64,000 bases of DNA from Lachnospiraceae bacterium (GCA_022796795.1 JAAWJI010000013.1:16081-80080); one strand, 5' to 3'. Shown: positions 36,569 through 46,384, counted from the stretch's first letter. Made by a program: numbers and translations. Notes: a model not told the origin generated them from the letters alone.

Positions 36569-37147
36569 CTATAACCCTGCCTCCGCCGCCTTTCTGCGGA
36601 TTCTCTGCAGGGCGTTGTCCACGGATTTTGGTGATTTTTGCAGCTCCCTGGCAATTTCCAGGTAGTTCTTTCCCTCCAGATACTGCTCCAGCACCTGGCT
36701 TTCAAACCGGCTCAGACAACTGCGCAGACGTTCCTGCAGGGACAACAAATCCTCCTGGGCGATGAGCAGCTCCTCCGGACTCTGTTCCAGAGGGCTGTCC
36801 GGCCCCTCATGAAGCTCCGGGGACAATTCCACATAGGTGTTTAAGGGCATGTGCTTCTGCCGGTTGGAGGCCTGCACGGCTTTGTAGAGCTGACGGGCCA
36901 CGCAGAGCTTAGCAAAGGCCGCAAAGCCTCCTATTTTCTCGGGGCTGTAATCCCGGATCGCCTTAAACAGCCCGATCATTCCCTCCTGAATGAGATCCTC
37001 CTGATCTCCTCCCATGAGATAGAGTGTCCGGGCCTGGTATTTTACCATGCCCCGGTATCTGTCCAGCAATATCTCCATACAGATCCCGTCTCCATTCCGG
37101 AATCCTTCGATTAATTCCTCCTCGGATAAATTCCGATATTCTTCCAC
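36569..37147 (-). CDS. sigH: RNA polymerase sigma-H factor
   Basis: A 192-residue sigma-70 family factor. Region 2 (DRYRGMVKYQARTLYLMGGD, EDLIQEGMIGLFKAIRDY) and region 4 (ESQVLEQYLEGKNYLEIARE, then SVDNALQRIRRKA) match SigH/Spo0H, which starts the sporulation programme. Position at the end of cysE-cysS-mrnC-rlmB is the conserved clostridial order. The start is GTG 37145-37147 after AGGAGG. It suggests a spore-former. Confidence 0.93.
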   Translation of the reverse strand: MEEYRNLSEEELIEGFRNGDGICMEILLDRYRGMVKYQARTLYLMGGDQEDLIQEGMIGLFKAIRDYSPEKIGGFAAFAKLCVARQLYKAVQASNRQKHMPLNTYVELSPELHEGPDSPLEQSPEELLIAQEDLLSLQERLRSCLSRFESQVLEQYLEGKNYLEIARELQKSPKSVDNALQRIRRKAAEAGL

Positions 37148-37277
37148 TCCTGCCTCCTGCTTTTTTATCTATCCTGTATGTACTTCTTTTTTCTCTGTTT
37201 TAACTCAGGCTTTCTTGTCCGTGTCCTCAGGTTCACGCTCTGTTTTGTTCCGCCCCGCGCTCCTGCCAATCAAAGCC

Positions 37278-38021
37278 CTATCCCTTTAACCGCTGACGCA
37301 CAATCTCATAGGCCAGCACGCCGGCTGCCACAGAGGCGTTCAGGGAGTCTATATTTCCCCGCATGGGAATAGCTGCCACATAATCGCAGACCTCTTTTAC
37401 CAGGCGCCCCACGCCCTCTCCCTCATTTCCAACCACCAGTCCTATAGGTCCGGTGAGGTTCAGATCGTACATGGTTTCCCCGCCCATATCCGCGCAGACA
37501 AACCACATGCCCTGCTTTTTCAGGTCTGAAATCGTGGCGGACAGGTTGGTCACCCGGGCCACCGGCGTATAATTCAGGGCTCCCGCAGAGGTGCGGGCCA
37601 CCACAGAGGTAAGCCCCACAGCCCGGCGCTTGGGAATAATCACCCCGTGGGCTCCCGCCAGATTGGCTGTGCGGATAATAGCTCCCAGATTGTGAGGATC
37701 CTCGATATTATCCAGCAGAAACAGGAAGGGGGCTTCCCCCCGCTCCTGAGCCAGGCGCAGCATATCCTCCACCTCCGCATACGCGTAGGCTGCCCCGTAA
37801 GCCAAAACACCCTGGTGCTTTCCGGTTTCCGAAAGCTGATCCAGCCGCTCTTTGCTCACAAAGGATACGGGCGCCTCTTGCTTCCTGGCCTCCCGCTTAA
37901 TCGTATTTATTGGCCCGTCCTGGCAGCCGTCCAGCACAAACAGCTTGTCTATAGGCTTTCCCGCCCGCAGGGCCTCCAGCACTGCATTGCGCCCCTCAAT
38001 AATCTGCGATTCTTCCCTCAT
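37278..38021 (-). CDS. rlmB: 23S rRNA Gm2251 2'-O-methyltransferase (SpoU/TrmH family)
   Basis: A 247-residue SPOUT methyltransferase. The N-terminal substrate-binding part has EGRNAVLEALRAGK. Knot motifs are DNIEDPHNLGAIIRTA (motif 1), GLVVGNEGEGV (motif 2) and IPMRGNIDSLNASVAAGV (motif 3). Its ATG overlaps the stop of mrnC by 4 bases, so translation is coupled. Confidence 0.93.
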   Translation of the reverse strand: MREESQIIEGRNAVLEALRAGKPIDKLFVLDGCQDGPINTIKREARKQEAPVSFVSKERLDQLSETGKHQGVLAYGAAYAYAEVEDMLRLAQERGEAPFLFLLDNIEDPHNLGAIIRTANLAGAHGVIIPKRRAVGLTSVVARTSAGALNYTPVARVTNLSATISDLKKQGMWFVCADMGGETMYDLNLTGPIGLVVGNEGEGVGRLVKEVCDYVAAIPMRGNIDSLNASVAAGVLAYEIVRQRLKG

Positions 38022-38458
38022 ATAAGCTCTCCTTTTGTCAATCCCTGTTTCACCAGCCAGAACATGCGCTCCCAGTCCTTTTTCAAATACAGGTAGCCCA
38101 TAAGGGCCTCAAAGCCCGTGGCCCTTCTATAATCCGACATGGTGGCATTCTTAGCCATGGTTCCGGAGTGAGCGTTACGTCCCCGCTTAAACACTCCCAG
38201 CTCCTCCTCCGTCAGCTCCTCCTTCAGGGCCTCGATCATGGCCGACTGGGCGGATGCCTTCACCAGGCTGCTGGCCTGCCGATGGAATTTGGCTGCGGAA
38301 TGATTTCCCTGCCTTACCAGCATGGTGCGGATCACCAGCTCATAGATGCCGTCCCCAATATAGGCCAAGGCCAGGGGAGAATAGGTCCGGATGTCCACCT
38401 TGGGCAGCTCAAAGAGCTGCTCAAAGTCCTCCGTGATCTTTGCTATGCTCTCTTCCAT
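38018..38458 (-). CDS. mrnC: Mini-ribonuclease III
   Basis: A 146-residue RNase III-type catalytic domain without a dsRNA-binding domain. The signature LAYIGDGIYELVIR holds the catalytic Asp, and the RGRNAHSGTMAKNA block is conserved. In Bacillus it matures 23S rRNA. It overlaps cysS by 16 bases and rlmB by 4, in the usual operon. Confidence 0.94.
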   Translation of the reverse strand: MEESIAKITEDFEQLFELPKVDIRTYSPLALAYIGDGIYELVIRTMLVRQGNHSAAKFHRQASSLVKASAQSAMIEALKEELTEEELGVFKRGRNAHSGTMAKNATMSDYRRATGFEALMGYLYLKKDWERMFWLVKQGLTKGELI

Positions 38459-39849
38459 TTTACTCCCTCGCGCGTGTCCTCCAGCACAATGCCCTGGTCC
38501 AGCAGCTGGGCCCGAATCTCGTCGGCCCGGGCAAAATCTTTTGCCTTTCTGGCTGCCTGCCGCTCTGCAATGAGATGTTCCACATCCTCATCCAGAAGCT
38601 CCTTTTCCTTAACCAGAATAAGTCCCAGAATATCTCCAAGCTTCACCAGACGTTCCTGGCATTTTTCCGCAAATACCTTTGTGCATCCCTCATTCACATT
38701 TGTATTTAAATATTTCACCAGCTCAAACATGGCCGCTATGGCGTCCGCTGTGTTAAAGTCGTCGTCCATAGCCTCCTCAAATTTCTCCACATAGGCCTTT
38801 GTAGCAGCAAAAAGCTTCTCTTCCTCCTCTGTCATGGGGCCATCCGCCCCCTGTTCCTTCCGGTAGGTCAGATTATCCGCCGTGGTCACCAGACGCTCCA
38901 GGCCGTTTTTCGAGGCCTCCATTAGCTGGGCGCTGAAGTTCAAGGGGCTGCGGTAGTGGGCGCTGAGCATAAAGAACCGCAGCACCTGCAGATCGTATTT
39001 CTCGCTGATCTCCCGCACCGTAAAGAAGTTGCCCAGGGATTTTGACATTTTTTTGTTATCAATGTTCAAAAAGGCATTGTGAAGCCAGTAGCGGGCAAAT
39101 TCCTTGCCGTTGCAGGCTTCGCTCTGGGCAATCTCATTCTCGTGATGGGGAAATACCAGATCCTCCCCTCCTGCGTGAATGTCAATCTGTTCTCCCAGAT
39201 ATTTCTTGGACATAACAGAGCACTCAATGTGCCAGCCCGGCCTTCCCTGGCTCCAGGAGGACTCCCAATAGGGCTCTCCCTCCTTCTTTGGCTTCCACAG
39301 TACGAAATCCAGAGGATCTTCCTTCTCGTCCTCTCCAGACACCAGCAGAACCCGCTCTCCGCCCCGCAGATCGTCCAGGTTCTTGTGGGACAGCTTTCCA
39401 TAGGGAGCAAATTTCCTGGTTCGAAAATACACGGTCCCATTTACCTCATAGGCGTATCCCTTTTCAATCAGGGTCTGAATCATATCCAGCATCCCGCCAA
39501 TCTCCTGGGTAGCCAGGGGATGGGTAGTAGCCGGCTTCACATTCATCATGCTCATATCCTTTTTGCACTCTTCAATATACCGTTGGGATATTTCCTGGGA
39601 GGAAACGCCCTCCTCCAAGGCCTTTTTGATAATCTTGTCGTCCACGTCCGTGAAGTTGGACACATAGTTCACCTCATAGCCCTTGTACTCCATATACCGG
39701 CGCACGGTATCGAATACAATCATGGGCCGGGCATTACCAATGTGAATAAAATTGTAAACCGTAGGTCCGCACACATACATGCGCACCTTTCCCTCCTCCA
39801 AAGGAACAAATGTTTCTTTTTTCTTAGTCAGCGTATTGTATACCTGCAT
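38443..39849 (-). CDS. cysS: Cysteinyl-tRNA synthetase
   Basis: A 468-residue class I synthetase. CGPTVYNFIHIGNARP carries the first Zn ligand Cys and the HIGH-like HIGN; further ligands are in WHIECSVMS and GGEDLVFPHHENE. KMSKS is exact (KKMSKSLGN). It lies between cysE and mrnC. The Cys T-box upstream of cysE should control both. Confidence 0.97.
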   Translation of the reverse strand: MQVYNTLTKKKETFVPLEEGKVRMYVCGPTVYNFIHIGNARPMIVFDTVRRYMEYKGYEVNYVSNFTDVDDKIIKKALEEGVSSQEISQRYIEECKKDMSMMNVKPATTHPLATQEIGGMLDMIQTLIEKGYAYEVNGTVYFRTRKFAPYGKLSHKNLDDLRGGERVLLVSGEDEKEDPLDFVLWKPKKEGEPYWESSWSQGRPGWHIECSVMSKKYLGEQIDIHAGGEDLVFPHHENEIAQSEACNGKEFARYWLHNAFLNIDNKKMSKSLGNFFTVREISEKYDLQVLRFFMLSAHYRSPLNFSAQLMEASKNGLERLVTTADNLTYRKEQGADGPMTEEEEKLFAATKAYVEKFEEAMDDDFNTADAIAAMFELVKYLNTNVNEGCTKVFAEKCQERLVKLGDILGLILVKEKELLDEDVEHLIAERQAARKAKDFARADEIRAQLLDQGIVLEDTREGVKWKRA

Positions 39850-39922
39850 GACGATTCTCCTTTCCGTTATATTACTCTATCCTTTATTTTACTCTGTCTC
39901 TTTTATTATCCTGTCTCTTATA

Positions 39923-40642
39923 TCACTCTATCTCTTGTTCTGTGTCTGCCGCTTTCTTTGCCGCCTTTTTGGCAGCCTTCTTTGCACGTTTTCGCTCCTC
40001 TTTTTCCTGTAGAACAGCCAGCTGACGCCGCAATTCATCATTCTCTTTGCGCAGCTGGTTCAGATCCGCGGCTACCGGGTCAGGCAAATGCACCTGATCC
40101 AGGTCTGTCCGGGGCAGCTTGGCATTATCCCTGCGCACTACCCGGCCCGGCACTCCCACCACGGTACAGTTGGGAGGCACCTCCGCCAACACCACGGAGC
40201 CCGCGCCGATTTTGGAATTCTCTCCGATGGTAAAGGAGCCCAAAATCTTAGCCCCGGCGCTGACCATCACATTGTCCTCCAGGGTGGGATGGCGCTTGCC
40301 CTGCTCCTTTCCGGTTCCTCCCAGGGTCACTCCCTGGTACAAGGTCACATTGTCCCCGATAATGGTGGTCTCTCCAATAATCACGCCGGAACCATGGTCG
40401 ATAAACAGCCCCCGCCCAATGGTAGCCCCCGGATGAATCTCGATCCCTGTCTTTCTGGCAGAACGCTGGGACAGCCACCTGGCCCAGAAAAAATGTCCCT
40501 TCAGATACCATCTGTGGGCGATCCGATAATGTAAAACCGCCCAGAAACAAGGGTATAAAAGCACCTCCGCCTTAAGCTTAATAGCCGGGTCCCGTTCCTG
40601 AATGGCCCGGAATTCATCTCTAATGTCCTCCATCATACTCAT
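39923..40642 (-). CDS. cysE: Serine O-acetyltransferase
   Basis: A 239-residue enzyme that makes O-acetylserine for cysteine synthesis. The N-terminal helical region is followed by left-handed beta-helix hexapeptides (GIEIHPGATIGRGLFIDHGS, then IIGDNVTLYQGVTLGGTG, with the catalytic Asp-His). The C-terminus adds a Lys/Ala-rich tail beyond the usual core. It is the first gene after the T-box leader, so uncharged tRNA-Cys should raise its expression. Confidence 0.95.
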   Translation of the reverse strand: MSMMEDIRDEFRAIQERDPAIKLKAEVLLYPCFWAVLHYRIAHRWYLKGHFFWARWLSQRSARKTGIEIHPGATIGRGLFIDHGSGVIIGETTIIGDNVTLYQGVTLGGTGKEQGKRHPTLEDNVMVSAGAKILGSFTIGENSKIGAGSVVLAEVPPNCTVVGVPGRVVRRDNAKLPRTDLDQVHLPDPVAADLNQLRKENDELRRQLAVLQEKEERKRAKKAAKKAAKKAADTEQEIE

Positions 40643-40691
40643 ATGCCGCCCTCCCCTCTAAGGCTTCCGTTCAGCTTTCGCCACTTGCTGA

Positions 40692-40965
40692 ACTGTTGAA
40701 ATAGAAAGCGGATCTCATTCGCTCTAAGAGACGAATGTGATCCGCGGTTCCACTCTCATAAAAGGCTTCTCGCCTTTCCCTCAAGACACGTAACGTGTGT
40801 AACCCGTATCCGGCTAAACAACCGTTTCACCGAATCAGCTCCCGAATGCACTTCATCCATTCCTTCTACCGGAGCTGCTTTCAGCCGATGACAGCTCCTC
40901 TCTGCTGCTTTGGCATGGATTACTTTTTCGTTCTCTGCCTTTTTCTGTGATTCTGTTCTAGCATA
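40692..40965 (-). promoter_or_regulatory. Cys-specific T-box leader of cysE-cysS
   Basis: The T-box core TGGAACCGCGG lies at 40742-40752 on minus. The specifier candidate TGC (Cys) is at 40848-40850 within GATGAAGTGCATTCG. A terminator follows, GCGGATC...GATCCGC enclosing CATTCG/CGAATG, with a short T-rich run, at about 40692-40745. The codon and the downstream genes agree. Confidence 0.9.
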
Positions 40966-40991
40966 TGCAAAAAAAGGACATTTGTCAAGTA

Positions 40992-41834
40992 TTACACCAC
41001 TTCATTGATAAATATTTTTTGAAACACCCGGATTTTCTCTAACTTTTGACGAAGCTGCCAGGGTGCTGCCGGAAATAATTTCTCCAAGGATCCGGCCCCA
41101 AATAAGAAGCTGCCAAGCTGGGCCGCATCTGTGGAAAGCTGCGGCTCCTCTCCCTGGTCTCCTGCCGGAAGAAGCCTGCTTCCAGTTTCCTCCAATACCC
41201 AGCGATAACATCCGCTGTTTCCAGGCAAAAGCTCATCAGAAATACAAAGCTTTAGCTCCATGGGCTCCTTGGCGCCGATCTGGGAGAGCAGACCGGGCAA
41301 ATACACGATCCGCACCATCATAGGTGTGGTCTCCCACTCTACAGCAGGAATCTTTTGCTCCTGGTAAACCTGGTCTTTCCACACAAACAGATCATATTCC
41401 CGGGATAGCTGCTCCATAGAGGCCTGTGCCAGCTTCTCTTGGTCTTGATTTTTCATATTGCGAAAGCCAAAGGGTGTGTAAATCTCCTCCTTTGCAGGCA
41501 TCAGAAAGGCAAAGGGCTGTTTCTTCTCATACAGATCCCCAAGAGCGAAGGACAGCAGCCCCCGCATCAGACCTTGGTGGCGATACGACTCTCTGGTAGC
41601 TACAGCCACGATATAGCTGCTCTCGGCAAAACACTGCCGCATCCGGAAACGATAAGGGTTCAGGTGCAGCATGGAAACCAGCTCCTCCTGGTCTTCCCAG
41701 ACCAAAATCCGGTTGCAGGCTCCCTTGATCCGGTAATAGGCATCCACAAAGGCCTCCTCATCCTCCGGAAACATTTCCTCATAGAGAATGCGGGACCGCA
41801 GCTTTTCCTCTCCGTAAAGCTCCCGAATTTTCAT
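40992..41834 (-). CDS. GNAT-family N-acetyltransferase (Eis-like)
   Basis: A 280-residue protein. The N-terminal GNAT fold has IVAVATRESYRHQGLMRGLL, with the acetyl-CoA loop R-x-x-G. A second half with YTPFGFRNM and a C-terminal SCP2-like region resembles Eis-type enzymes. The substrate is unknown. It stands alone between ispF and the T-box region. Confidence 0.85.
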   Translation of the reverse strand: MKIRELYGEEKLRSRILYEEMFPEDEEAFVDAYYRIKGACNRILVWEDQEELVSMLHLNPYRFRMRQCFAESSYIVAVATRESYRHQGLMRGLLSFALGDLYEKKQPFAFLMPAKEEIYTPFGFRNMKNQDQEKLAQASMEQLSREYDLFVWKDQVYQEQKIPAVEWETTPMMVRIVYLPGLLSQIGAKEPMELKLCISDELLPGNSGCYRWVLEETGSRLLPAGDQGEEPQLSTDAAQLGSFLFGAGSLEKLFPAAPWQLRQKLEKIRVFQKIFINEVV

Positions 41835-41944
41835 GCCATTCTCCCTCCATTCCCCTCTTCTATTCTTCTCAGATGATGCAGGGCTTCTCTAAAGCCCCCG
41901 CTTCCTCTCCATGGGCCTCCCCGGCCAAAAAAGGACTGCATGCG

Positions 41945-42502
41945 TTACTTTCCGGACTTTTGGCAACCCAGACAGTTTTTGCAGGCTTTTTCCCGGTTCT
42001 CTTCATTTTCCCAGGCATAGACATACTCCTGCAGGGACGTAAGGGCGCAGATAGCCTGGGCGGAAATGCCCTCTCCCGTTCCCGTGAAGCCCAGCCCCTC
42101 CTCTGTGGTGGCCTTTACATTTACCTGATCGGTGAGAATTCCCAGGGCCTGCGCAATATTCTCCCGCATAGCCCCAATATGGGGGGCCATCTTGGGACGC
42201 TGTGCAATGATGGTGGCGTCAATATTTTCCACCACATAGTTGGCCTCCTCCAAAAGATTTCCCACCTGCTCCAGAAGCCGCAGGCTGGAAATCCCCTTAT
42301 ATTGAGGATCCGTATCCGGAAAATGCTTTCCGATGTCCCCCAGAGCCGCCGCGCCCAGAAGCGCATCCATAATGGCATGCAGCAGCACATCCGCATCAGA
42401 ATGTCCCAGCAGTCCTTTCTCATATTCCAATTTTACGCCGCCCAGAATCAGGTCCCGGCCTTCCACAAGTCTGTGTACATCATATCCCATTCCTACCCGC
42501 AT
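41945..42502 (-). CDS. ispF: 2-C-methyl-D-erythritol 2,4-cyclodiphosphate synthase
   Basis: A 185-residue enzyme of the MEP isoprenoid pathway. [18 protein letters not shown] and [20 protein letters not shown] contain the metal Asp/His residues; [12 protein letters not shown] is also conserved. A Cys-rich C-terminal tail ([14 protein letters not shown]) extends beyond the usual end. The start ATG at 42500-42502 follows AAGGAG; the 20 codons upstream in frame have no ribosome site. Confidence 0.95.
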   Translation of the reverse strand: MRVGMGYDVHRLVEGRDLILGGVKLEYEKGLLGHSDADVLLHAIMDALLGAAALGDIGKHFPDTDPQYKGISSLRLLEQVGNLLEEANYVVENIDATIIAQRPKMAPHIGAMRENIAQALGILTDQVNVKATTEEGLGFTGTGEGISAQAICALTSLQEYVYAWENEENREKACKNCLGCQKSGK

Positions 42503-42656
42503 TACAAATTCACTCCTTCTAACCATTCTATATTGATTCTTTCTCCCTATACGGAGTATCAACCATTTTTGTCAGCCATACTCCATGTTCAATAAAATAA
42601 AATTCATATCCACCCATATCCTGTGAAAGAAAAAGAAACCTTGGATGACTGCTTCT

Positions 42657-43274
42657 TCATTTTTCATGTAACAATTCCTCTGTCTTAAAGGTATTATATC
42701 CCTCATAATAATAACTAATATCAATGCCCTTCCTATATACTTCCCTATCATCTATCTGATCTGTTAATGCATCCTTCAGCAAAACCTTAATTTCTACATC
42801 TTTAATTGGACTTCTTTCCATTGCCAGCAAATAGTCTTCTTTGTCAACCTTATTCCAATCTACAACTAATTTTAATTCCTTTTTCAAAATCAAATCTAAC
42901 CATATGCGTGTACTTCTTCCATTACCCTCCCTAAAAGGATGAGCTACATTCATTTCCACATATTTCTCAATTATTTCGTCAAATGTTTCCTGTGGCATTT
43001 CATCAATATTTTTTAATGCGGTCTCCAAATACATTACAGGAGCAAATCTAAAGTTTCCTTTTGCAATATTTACGGTTCTTATTTTTCCAGCAAAATCATA
43101 TAACTCTTCAAACAAAAATTTATGAATTTTCGCAAGCCCAGAAAATTTACCAACTTCAAAATCTTCAACAATTTTGCTTTCATATAATTTCATGGCTTTC
43201 GTCTTGCTTATTTTCTCTTCTACTCTTGCAAGTTCTGCTGAATCATTAATGCGTAATTTATTTTCCAGAGCCAT
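42657..43274 (-). CDS. Fic-family protein, probably class III AMP-transferase
   Basis: A 205-residue protein. The Fic motif [12 protein letters not shown] contains the catalytic His and the Glu, Asn and Arg that bind nucleotide. A C-terminal SYYYEGY fits the inhibitory pattern S-x3-E-G, as in class III Fic proteins such as NmFic (family knowledge). Self-inhibition until oligomer change is thus expected. ATG 43272-43274 follows GGAGG. The gene is markedly more AT-rich than its neighbours and has half of the 41-bp repeat just upstream, which suggests transfer. Confidence 0.9.
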   Translation of the reverse strand: MALENKLRINDSAELARVEEKISKTKAMKLYESKIVEDFEVGKFSGLAKIHKFLFEELYDFAGKIRTVNIAKGNFRFAPVMYLETALKNIDEMPQETFDEIIEKYVEMNVAHPFREGNGRSTRIWLDLILKKELKLVVDWNKVDKEDYLLAMERSPIKDVEIKVLLKDALTDQIDDREVYRKGIDISYYYEGYNTFKTEELLHEK

Positions 43275-43308
43275 ATCTATCCTCCATAAATCCATTATCT
43301 CAATGTTA

Positions 43309-43326
43309 CCCTCAGTGGACAAAGGG
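43309..43326. repeat. Half copy of the 41-bp palindrome, copy C
   Basis: CCCTCAGTGGACAAAGGG matches the left arm of copy A with one change. The right arm is absent. Confidence 0.55.
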
Positions 43327-43484
43327 CTCCAGCGACTGCTAAATAACTTTCTTCATTTACTCCAGTAGAAAGTCTTATTATACAGGTTTTTCCTTATTAA
43401 TCCAATACTTTTTACAATATTTTCTTGAAATCAGTGAATTTTTCAAGCCTGGGTCTTTGATTGATGAAACTTAGATTTTCGCAA

Positions 43485-43533
43485 AATAATAAAAAAGCCT
43501 TAAAATCTCTATTTTCTCAAGATTTTAAGGCTT
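43485..43533 (-). terminator. Terminator of the tRNA-Val/tRNA-Met unit
   Basis: CCTTAAAATCT and AGATTTTAAGG form an 11-bp stem followed on minus by CTTTTTTATTATTTT. Confidence 0.85.
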
Positions 43534-43540
43534 CTCATAA

Positions 43541-43614
43541 TAGCGAGAAAGGGATTTGAACCCCCGACACCGCGGGTATGAACCGCGTGCTCTAGCCAAC
43601 TGAGCTATCTCGCC
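43541..43614 (-). tRNA. tRNA-Met (CAT)
   Basis: A 74-nt cloverleaf with acceptor GGCGAGA/TCTCGCT, anticodon loop GTTCATACC region (CAT) and T arm GGGGG-TTCAAAT-CCC(TT). The first pair is G-U and it lacks the initiator-type three G-C pairs, so it is the elongator form. Confidence 0.92.
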
Positions 43615-43617
43615 ATA

Positions 43618-43690
43618 TGGGACCTATAGGGCTCGAACCTATGACCCTCTGCTTGTAAGGCAGATGCTCTCCCAGCTGAGCTAAGATCCC
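43618..43690 (-). tRNA. tRNA-Val (TAC)
   Basis: A 73-nt cloverleaf with acceptor GGGATCT/AGGTCCC, anticodon loop CTTACAA (TAC) and T arm ATAGG-TTCGAGC-CCTAT. It precedes tRNA-Met by 3 bases in the same transcript. Confidence 0.95.
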
Positions 43691-43853
43691 ATGCATACGG
43701 GCTGTGTTCCCAACCCGCTTTGCTATTATACTATTGTTCCGGCAAAAAAGTCAAGCACTTTTTTTATTTTTTTCGATTTATTTCACCTTTATTTTGATGC
43801 GGTTTATTTTGACATCATAATTTCGGAAAGTTAGTGTTCCACCCGGACCCCTT

Positions 43854-44252
43854 TTATAAAAACTGATTAAACTCTACTTTCTCTCCGCTGGGCCCCAATA
43901 CGGTGAAATAGCTCACTCCGTTTTCAAAAAACGGCAGCGTGTGGATCTCTGTATCCAGCATCTTACAGCCCGCCTTTTTCATCTCCTCAAAGGCTGCCTG
44001 AATATCCTTTACATCCAGGGCCAGATGGTCAATATGCCCGTGTACCTTCTGGGCTGCCTCCTCATTGGTGTACAGCTCCAGCACCAGGTTGCCCTTCTTT
44101 AAAAAGGCTGCGTGGAGATTTTCTGTTTCCAGATTTTTCTCCTCAATGTTCTCAAAGCCTAGTACCTCCGTATACCAGGCAATGCTTTTTGCCATGTCTA
44201 CAGTAGGAATCCCCAGATGCTGCAATCCCATTACGTTTTCCTGAATTGTCAT
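43854..44252 (-). CDS. Glyoxalase/VOC-family protein
   Basis: A 132-residue protein of the vicinal oxygen chelate fold. LQHLGIPTVDMAKSIAWYTEVLGFE opens the first beta-alpha-beta3 unit and GHIDHLALDVKDI the second. GPSGEKVEFNQ at the end contains the metal-ligand Glu. It could be a lactoylglutathione-lyase-like or lyase/dioxygenase enzyme; the substrate is not clear. GAAGGGAGAAGGA precedes the ATG. It lies between the tRNAs and thrS. Confidence 0.88.
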   Translation of the reverse strand: MTIQENVMGLQHLGIPTVDMAKSIAWYTEVLGFENIEEKNLETENLHAAFLKKGNLVLELYTNEEAAQKVHGHIDHLALDVKDIQAAFEEMKKAGCKMLDTEIHTLPFFENGVSYFTVLGPSGEKVEFNQFL

Positions 44253-44342
44253 GTTCCTTCTCCCTTCTTTATATTTCCGCGATCAGTTAGCCAGCCGGCC
44301 ATGCAGGCACGCCCAGCTGACTGTGGCCGCGTTTTTTACTTT

Positions 44343-46280
44343 TCACGCCTTCTTTGCTTCCTCCACCCTGGCGCGGTTCTCCCGGGAAGCGATCTCCTTT
44401 TGCACCTCTTCTATGAAGCTGTCAAGCTTCCTGGCTCCCTCGTCGCCGGCAAACCGGCTGCGCACAGATACAGTCTGCTCTTCCTCCTCCTTCTGGCCTA
44501 CCACCAGCATATAGGGGATCTTGGCTGTCTGGGCCTCCCGGATCTTGTAGCCGATCTTCTCGGAACGCACATCCAGCTCGGCCCGGATTCCTGCCTGGTC
44601 AAGCTGGGCCTTCACGTCTCCGGCGTAGTCCAGGTATTTATCGGAAATGGGCAGCACGCGCACCTGCACCGGGGCCAGCCAGGTAGGGAAGGCTCCTGCA
44701 AAATGCTCGATGAGAATACCGATAAAACGCTCGATGGAGCCAAAGGCCACCCGGTGAATCATAATGGGGCGGTGCTTCTCTCCGTCCATACCGATGTATT
44801 CCAGCTCAAAGCGCTGGGGCAGCTGGAAATCCAGCTGAATGGTTCCGCACTGCCAGGTCCTGCCAATGCAGTCTACCAGATGGAAATCAATCTTGGGACC
44901 GTAGAAGGCGCCGTCTCCCTCATTGACCACATAATCTAATCCCAGCTCATCCAATGCTTCCCGCAGAGCCTCCGTAGCCATCTCCCAGTCCTCGTCGCTT
45001 CCCATGGAGTCCTCCGGTCTGGTGGACAGCTCCACATGATACTGGAAGCCAAAGAGGGAATACACCTCATTAATCAGGCCGGCCACGCCCTTGATCTCGT
45101 CCTTAATCTGCTCTGGCATCATAAAGATATGAGCATCGTCCTGGGTAAAGCATCGCACCCGCATGAGACCGTGAAGCTGACCGGACTTTTCATGACGGTG
45201 CACCAACCCAAGCTCACCCACCCGCAGAGGCAGATCCCGGTAGGAGCGTGGCTCAGAGGCATAGACCAACACGCCGCCCGGACAGTTCATGGGCTTAATG
45301 GCATAGTCTTCCTCGTCAATCTTTGTGGTGTACATATTATTTTTATAGTGATCCCAGTGTCCGGAGGTCTCCCACAGACTCCGGTTCAGGATAATGGGTG
45401 TGGAGATCTCCACATATCCCGCCTTTTTATGAATCTCTCTCCAATAATCCAGCAGGGTATTTTTCAGGGTCATTCCCTTGGGCAGGAAGAAGGGGAATCC
45501 CGGCCCGGCCTCATGCATCATAAAAAGTCCCAGTTTCTTGCCCACCTTCCGGTGATCCCGCTTTTTGGCCTCCTCCATCATAGTGATGTAAGCCTCCAGC
45601 TCCTCTTTCTTGGCAAAGGCTGTGGCATACAGACGGGTCAGCATCTTATTGTGCTCATCCCCTCTCCAGTAGGCTCCGGCCAGATTCATAAGCTTAAACG
45701 CCTTGCCTACCTCCTTGGTGCTCTTCAGATGAGGGCCGGCACACAGATCCACGAATTCGCCCTGGCTGTAAAAGCTGATCTGAGCATCCTCCGGCAGATC
45801 CTGAATCAGCTCCACCTTATAAGGCTCTTTTTGCTTCTCCATGTAGGCAATAGCCTCTTCCCTGGGCAGGGTAAATCGCTTGATCTCCAGATCCTCCTTG
45901 ATGATCTTTTTCATCTCCGCTTCAATCTTTTCCAGATCGTCATTTGTCAGGGGCGTGTCAAAATCCATATCGTAATAAAATCCGTCAGCAATGGAGGGAC
46001 CGATGGCAAGCTTGGCATCCGGATACAAACGCTTCACCGCCTGGGCCATCACATGGCTGGCCGTATGGCGCAGCACGGAAAGCCCTTTCTCATCCTTAGC
46101 TGTCAGAATATTCACAGAGGCATCCTCCTCAACCACCGTGCGCAGGTCCACCATCTGACCGTTTACCTCGCCGGCACAGGCCACACGGGCCAGGCCCTCG
46201 CTTAAATCCTTTGCAATGTCCAGGACAGACATGGCCTGTCCGTATTCCTTTACGGAACCATCCTTCAGTGTAATCTTCAT
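44343..46280 (-). CDS. thrS: Threonyl-tRNA synthetase
   Basis: A 645-residue class II synthetase. The order is TGS domain (1-60), editing domain with HTASHVMAQAV and CAGPHL, catalytic core with MNCPGG, VHRHEKSGQLHGLMRVR and FTQDDAHIF, and an anticodon-binding C-terminus. The ATG at 46278-46280 is 7 bases after GAGGAG, so MKITLKDG is the N-terminus; earlier in-frame codons lie too close to or before the site. It is controlled by the Thr T-box upstream. Confidence 0.97.
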   Translation of the reverse strand: MKITLKDGSVKEYGQAMSVLDIAKDLSEGLARVACAGEVNGQMVDLRTVVEEDASVNILTAKDEKGLSVLRHTASHVMAQAVKRLYPDAKLAIGPSIADGFYYDMDFDTPLTNDDLEKIEAEMKKIIKEDLEIKRFTLPREEAIAYMEKQKEPYKVELIQDLPEDAQISFYSQGEFVDLCAGPHLKSTKEVGKAFKLMNLAGAYWRGDEHNKMLTRLYATAFAKKEELEAYITMMEEAKKRDHRKVGKKLGLFMMHEAGPGFPFFLPKGMTLKNTLLDYWREIHKKAGYVEISTPIILNRSLWETSGHWDHYKNNMYTTKIDEEDYAIKPMNCPGGVLVYASEPRSYRDLPLRVGELGLVHRHEKSGQLHGLMRVRCFTQDDAHIFMMPEQIKDEIKGVAGLINEVYSLFGFQYHVELSTRPEDSMGSDEDWEMATEALREALDELGLDYVVNEGDGAFYGPKIDFHLVDCIGRTWQCGTIQLDFQLPQRFELEYIGMDGEKHRPIMIHRVAFGSIERFIGILIEHFAGAFPTWLAPVQVRVLPISDKYLDYAGDVKAQLDQAGIRAELDVRSEKIGYKIREAQTAKIPYMLVVGQKEEEEQTVSVRSRFAGDEGARKLDSFIEEVQKEIASRENRARVEEAKKA

Positions 46281-46384
46281 GGTCATTCTCCTCACTTTTG
46301 TTTTGTTGAAATAGTTACATTCCATCCACATAATTGGTAGGAATGGTTATTGATAAACTTCCACTCTGGCTGAATGGTTGTATA

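Noticed and set aside
39079..40233. Long open frame opposite cysS and cysE
   Set aside because: Crosses two certain genes and their gap on the other strand; no domain.
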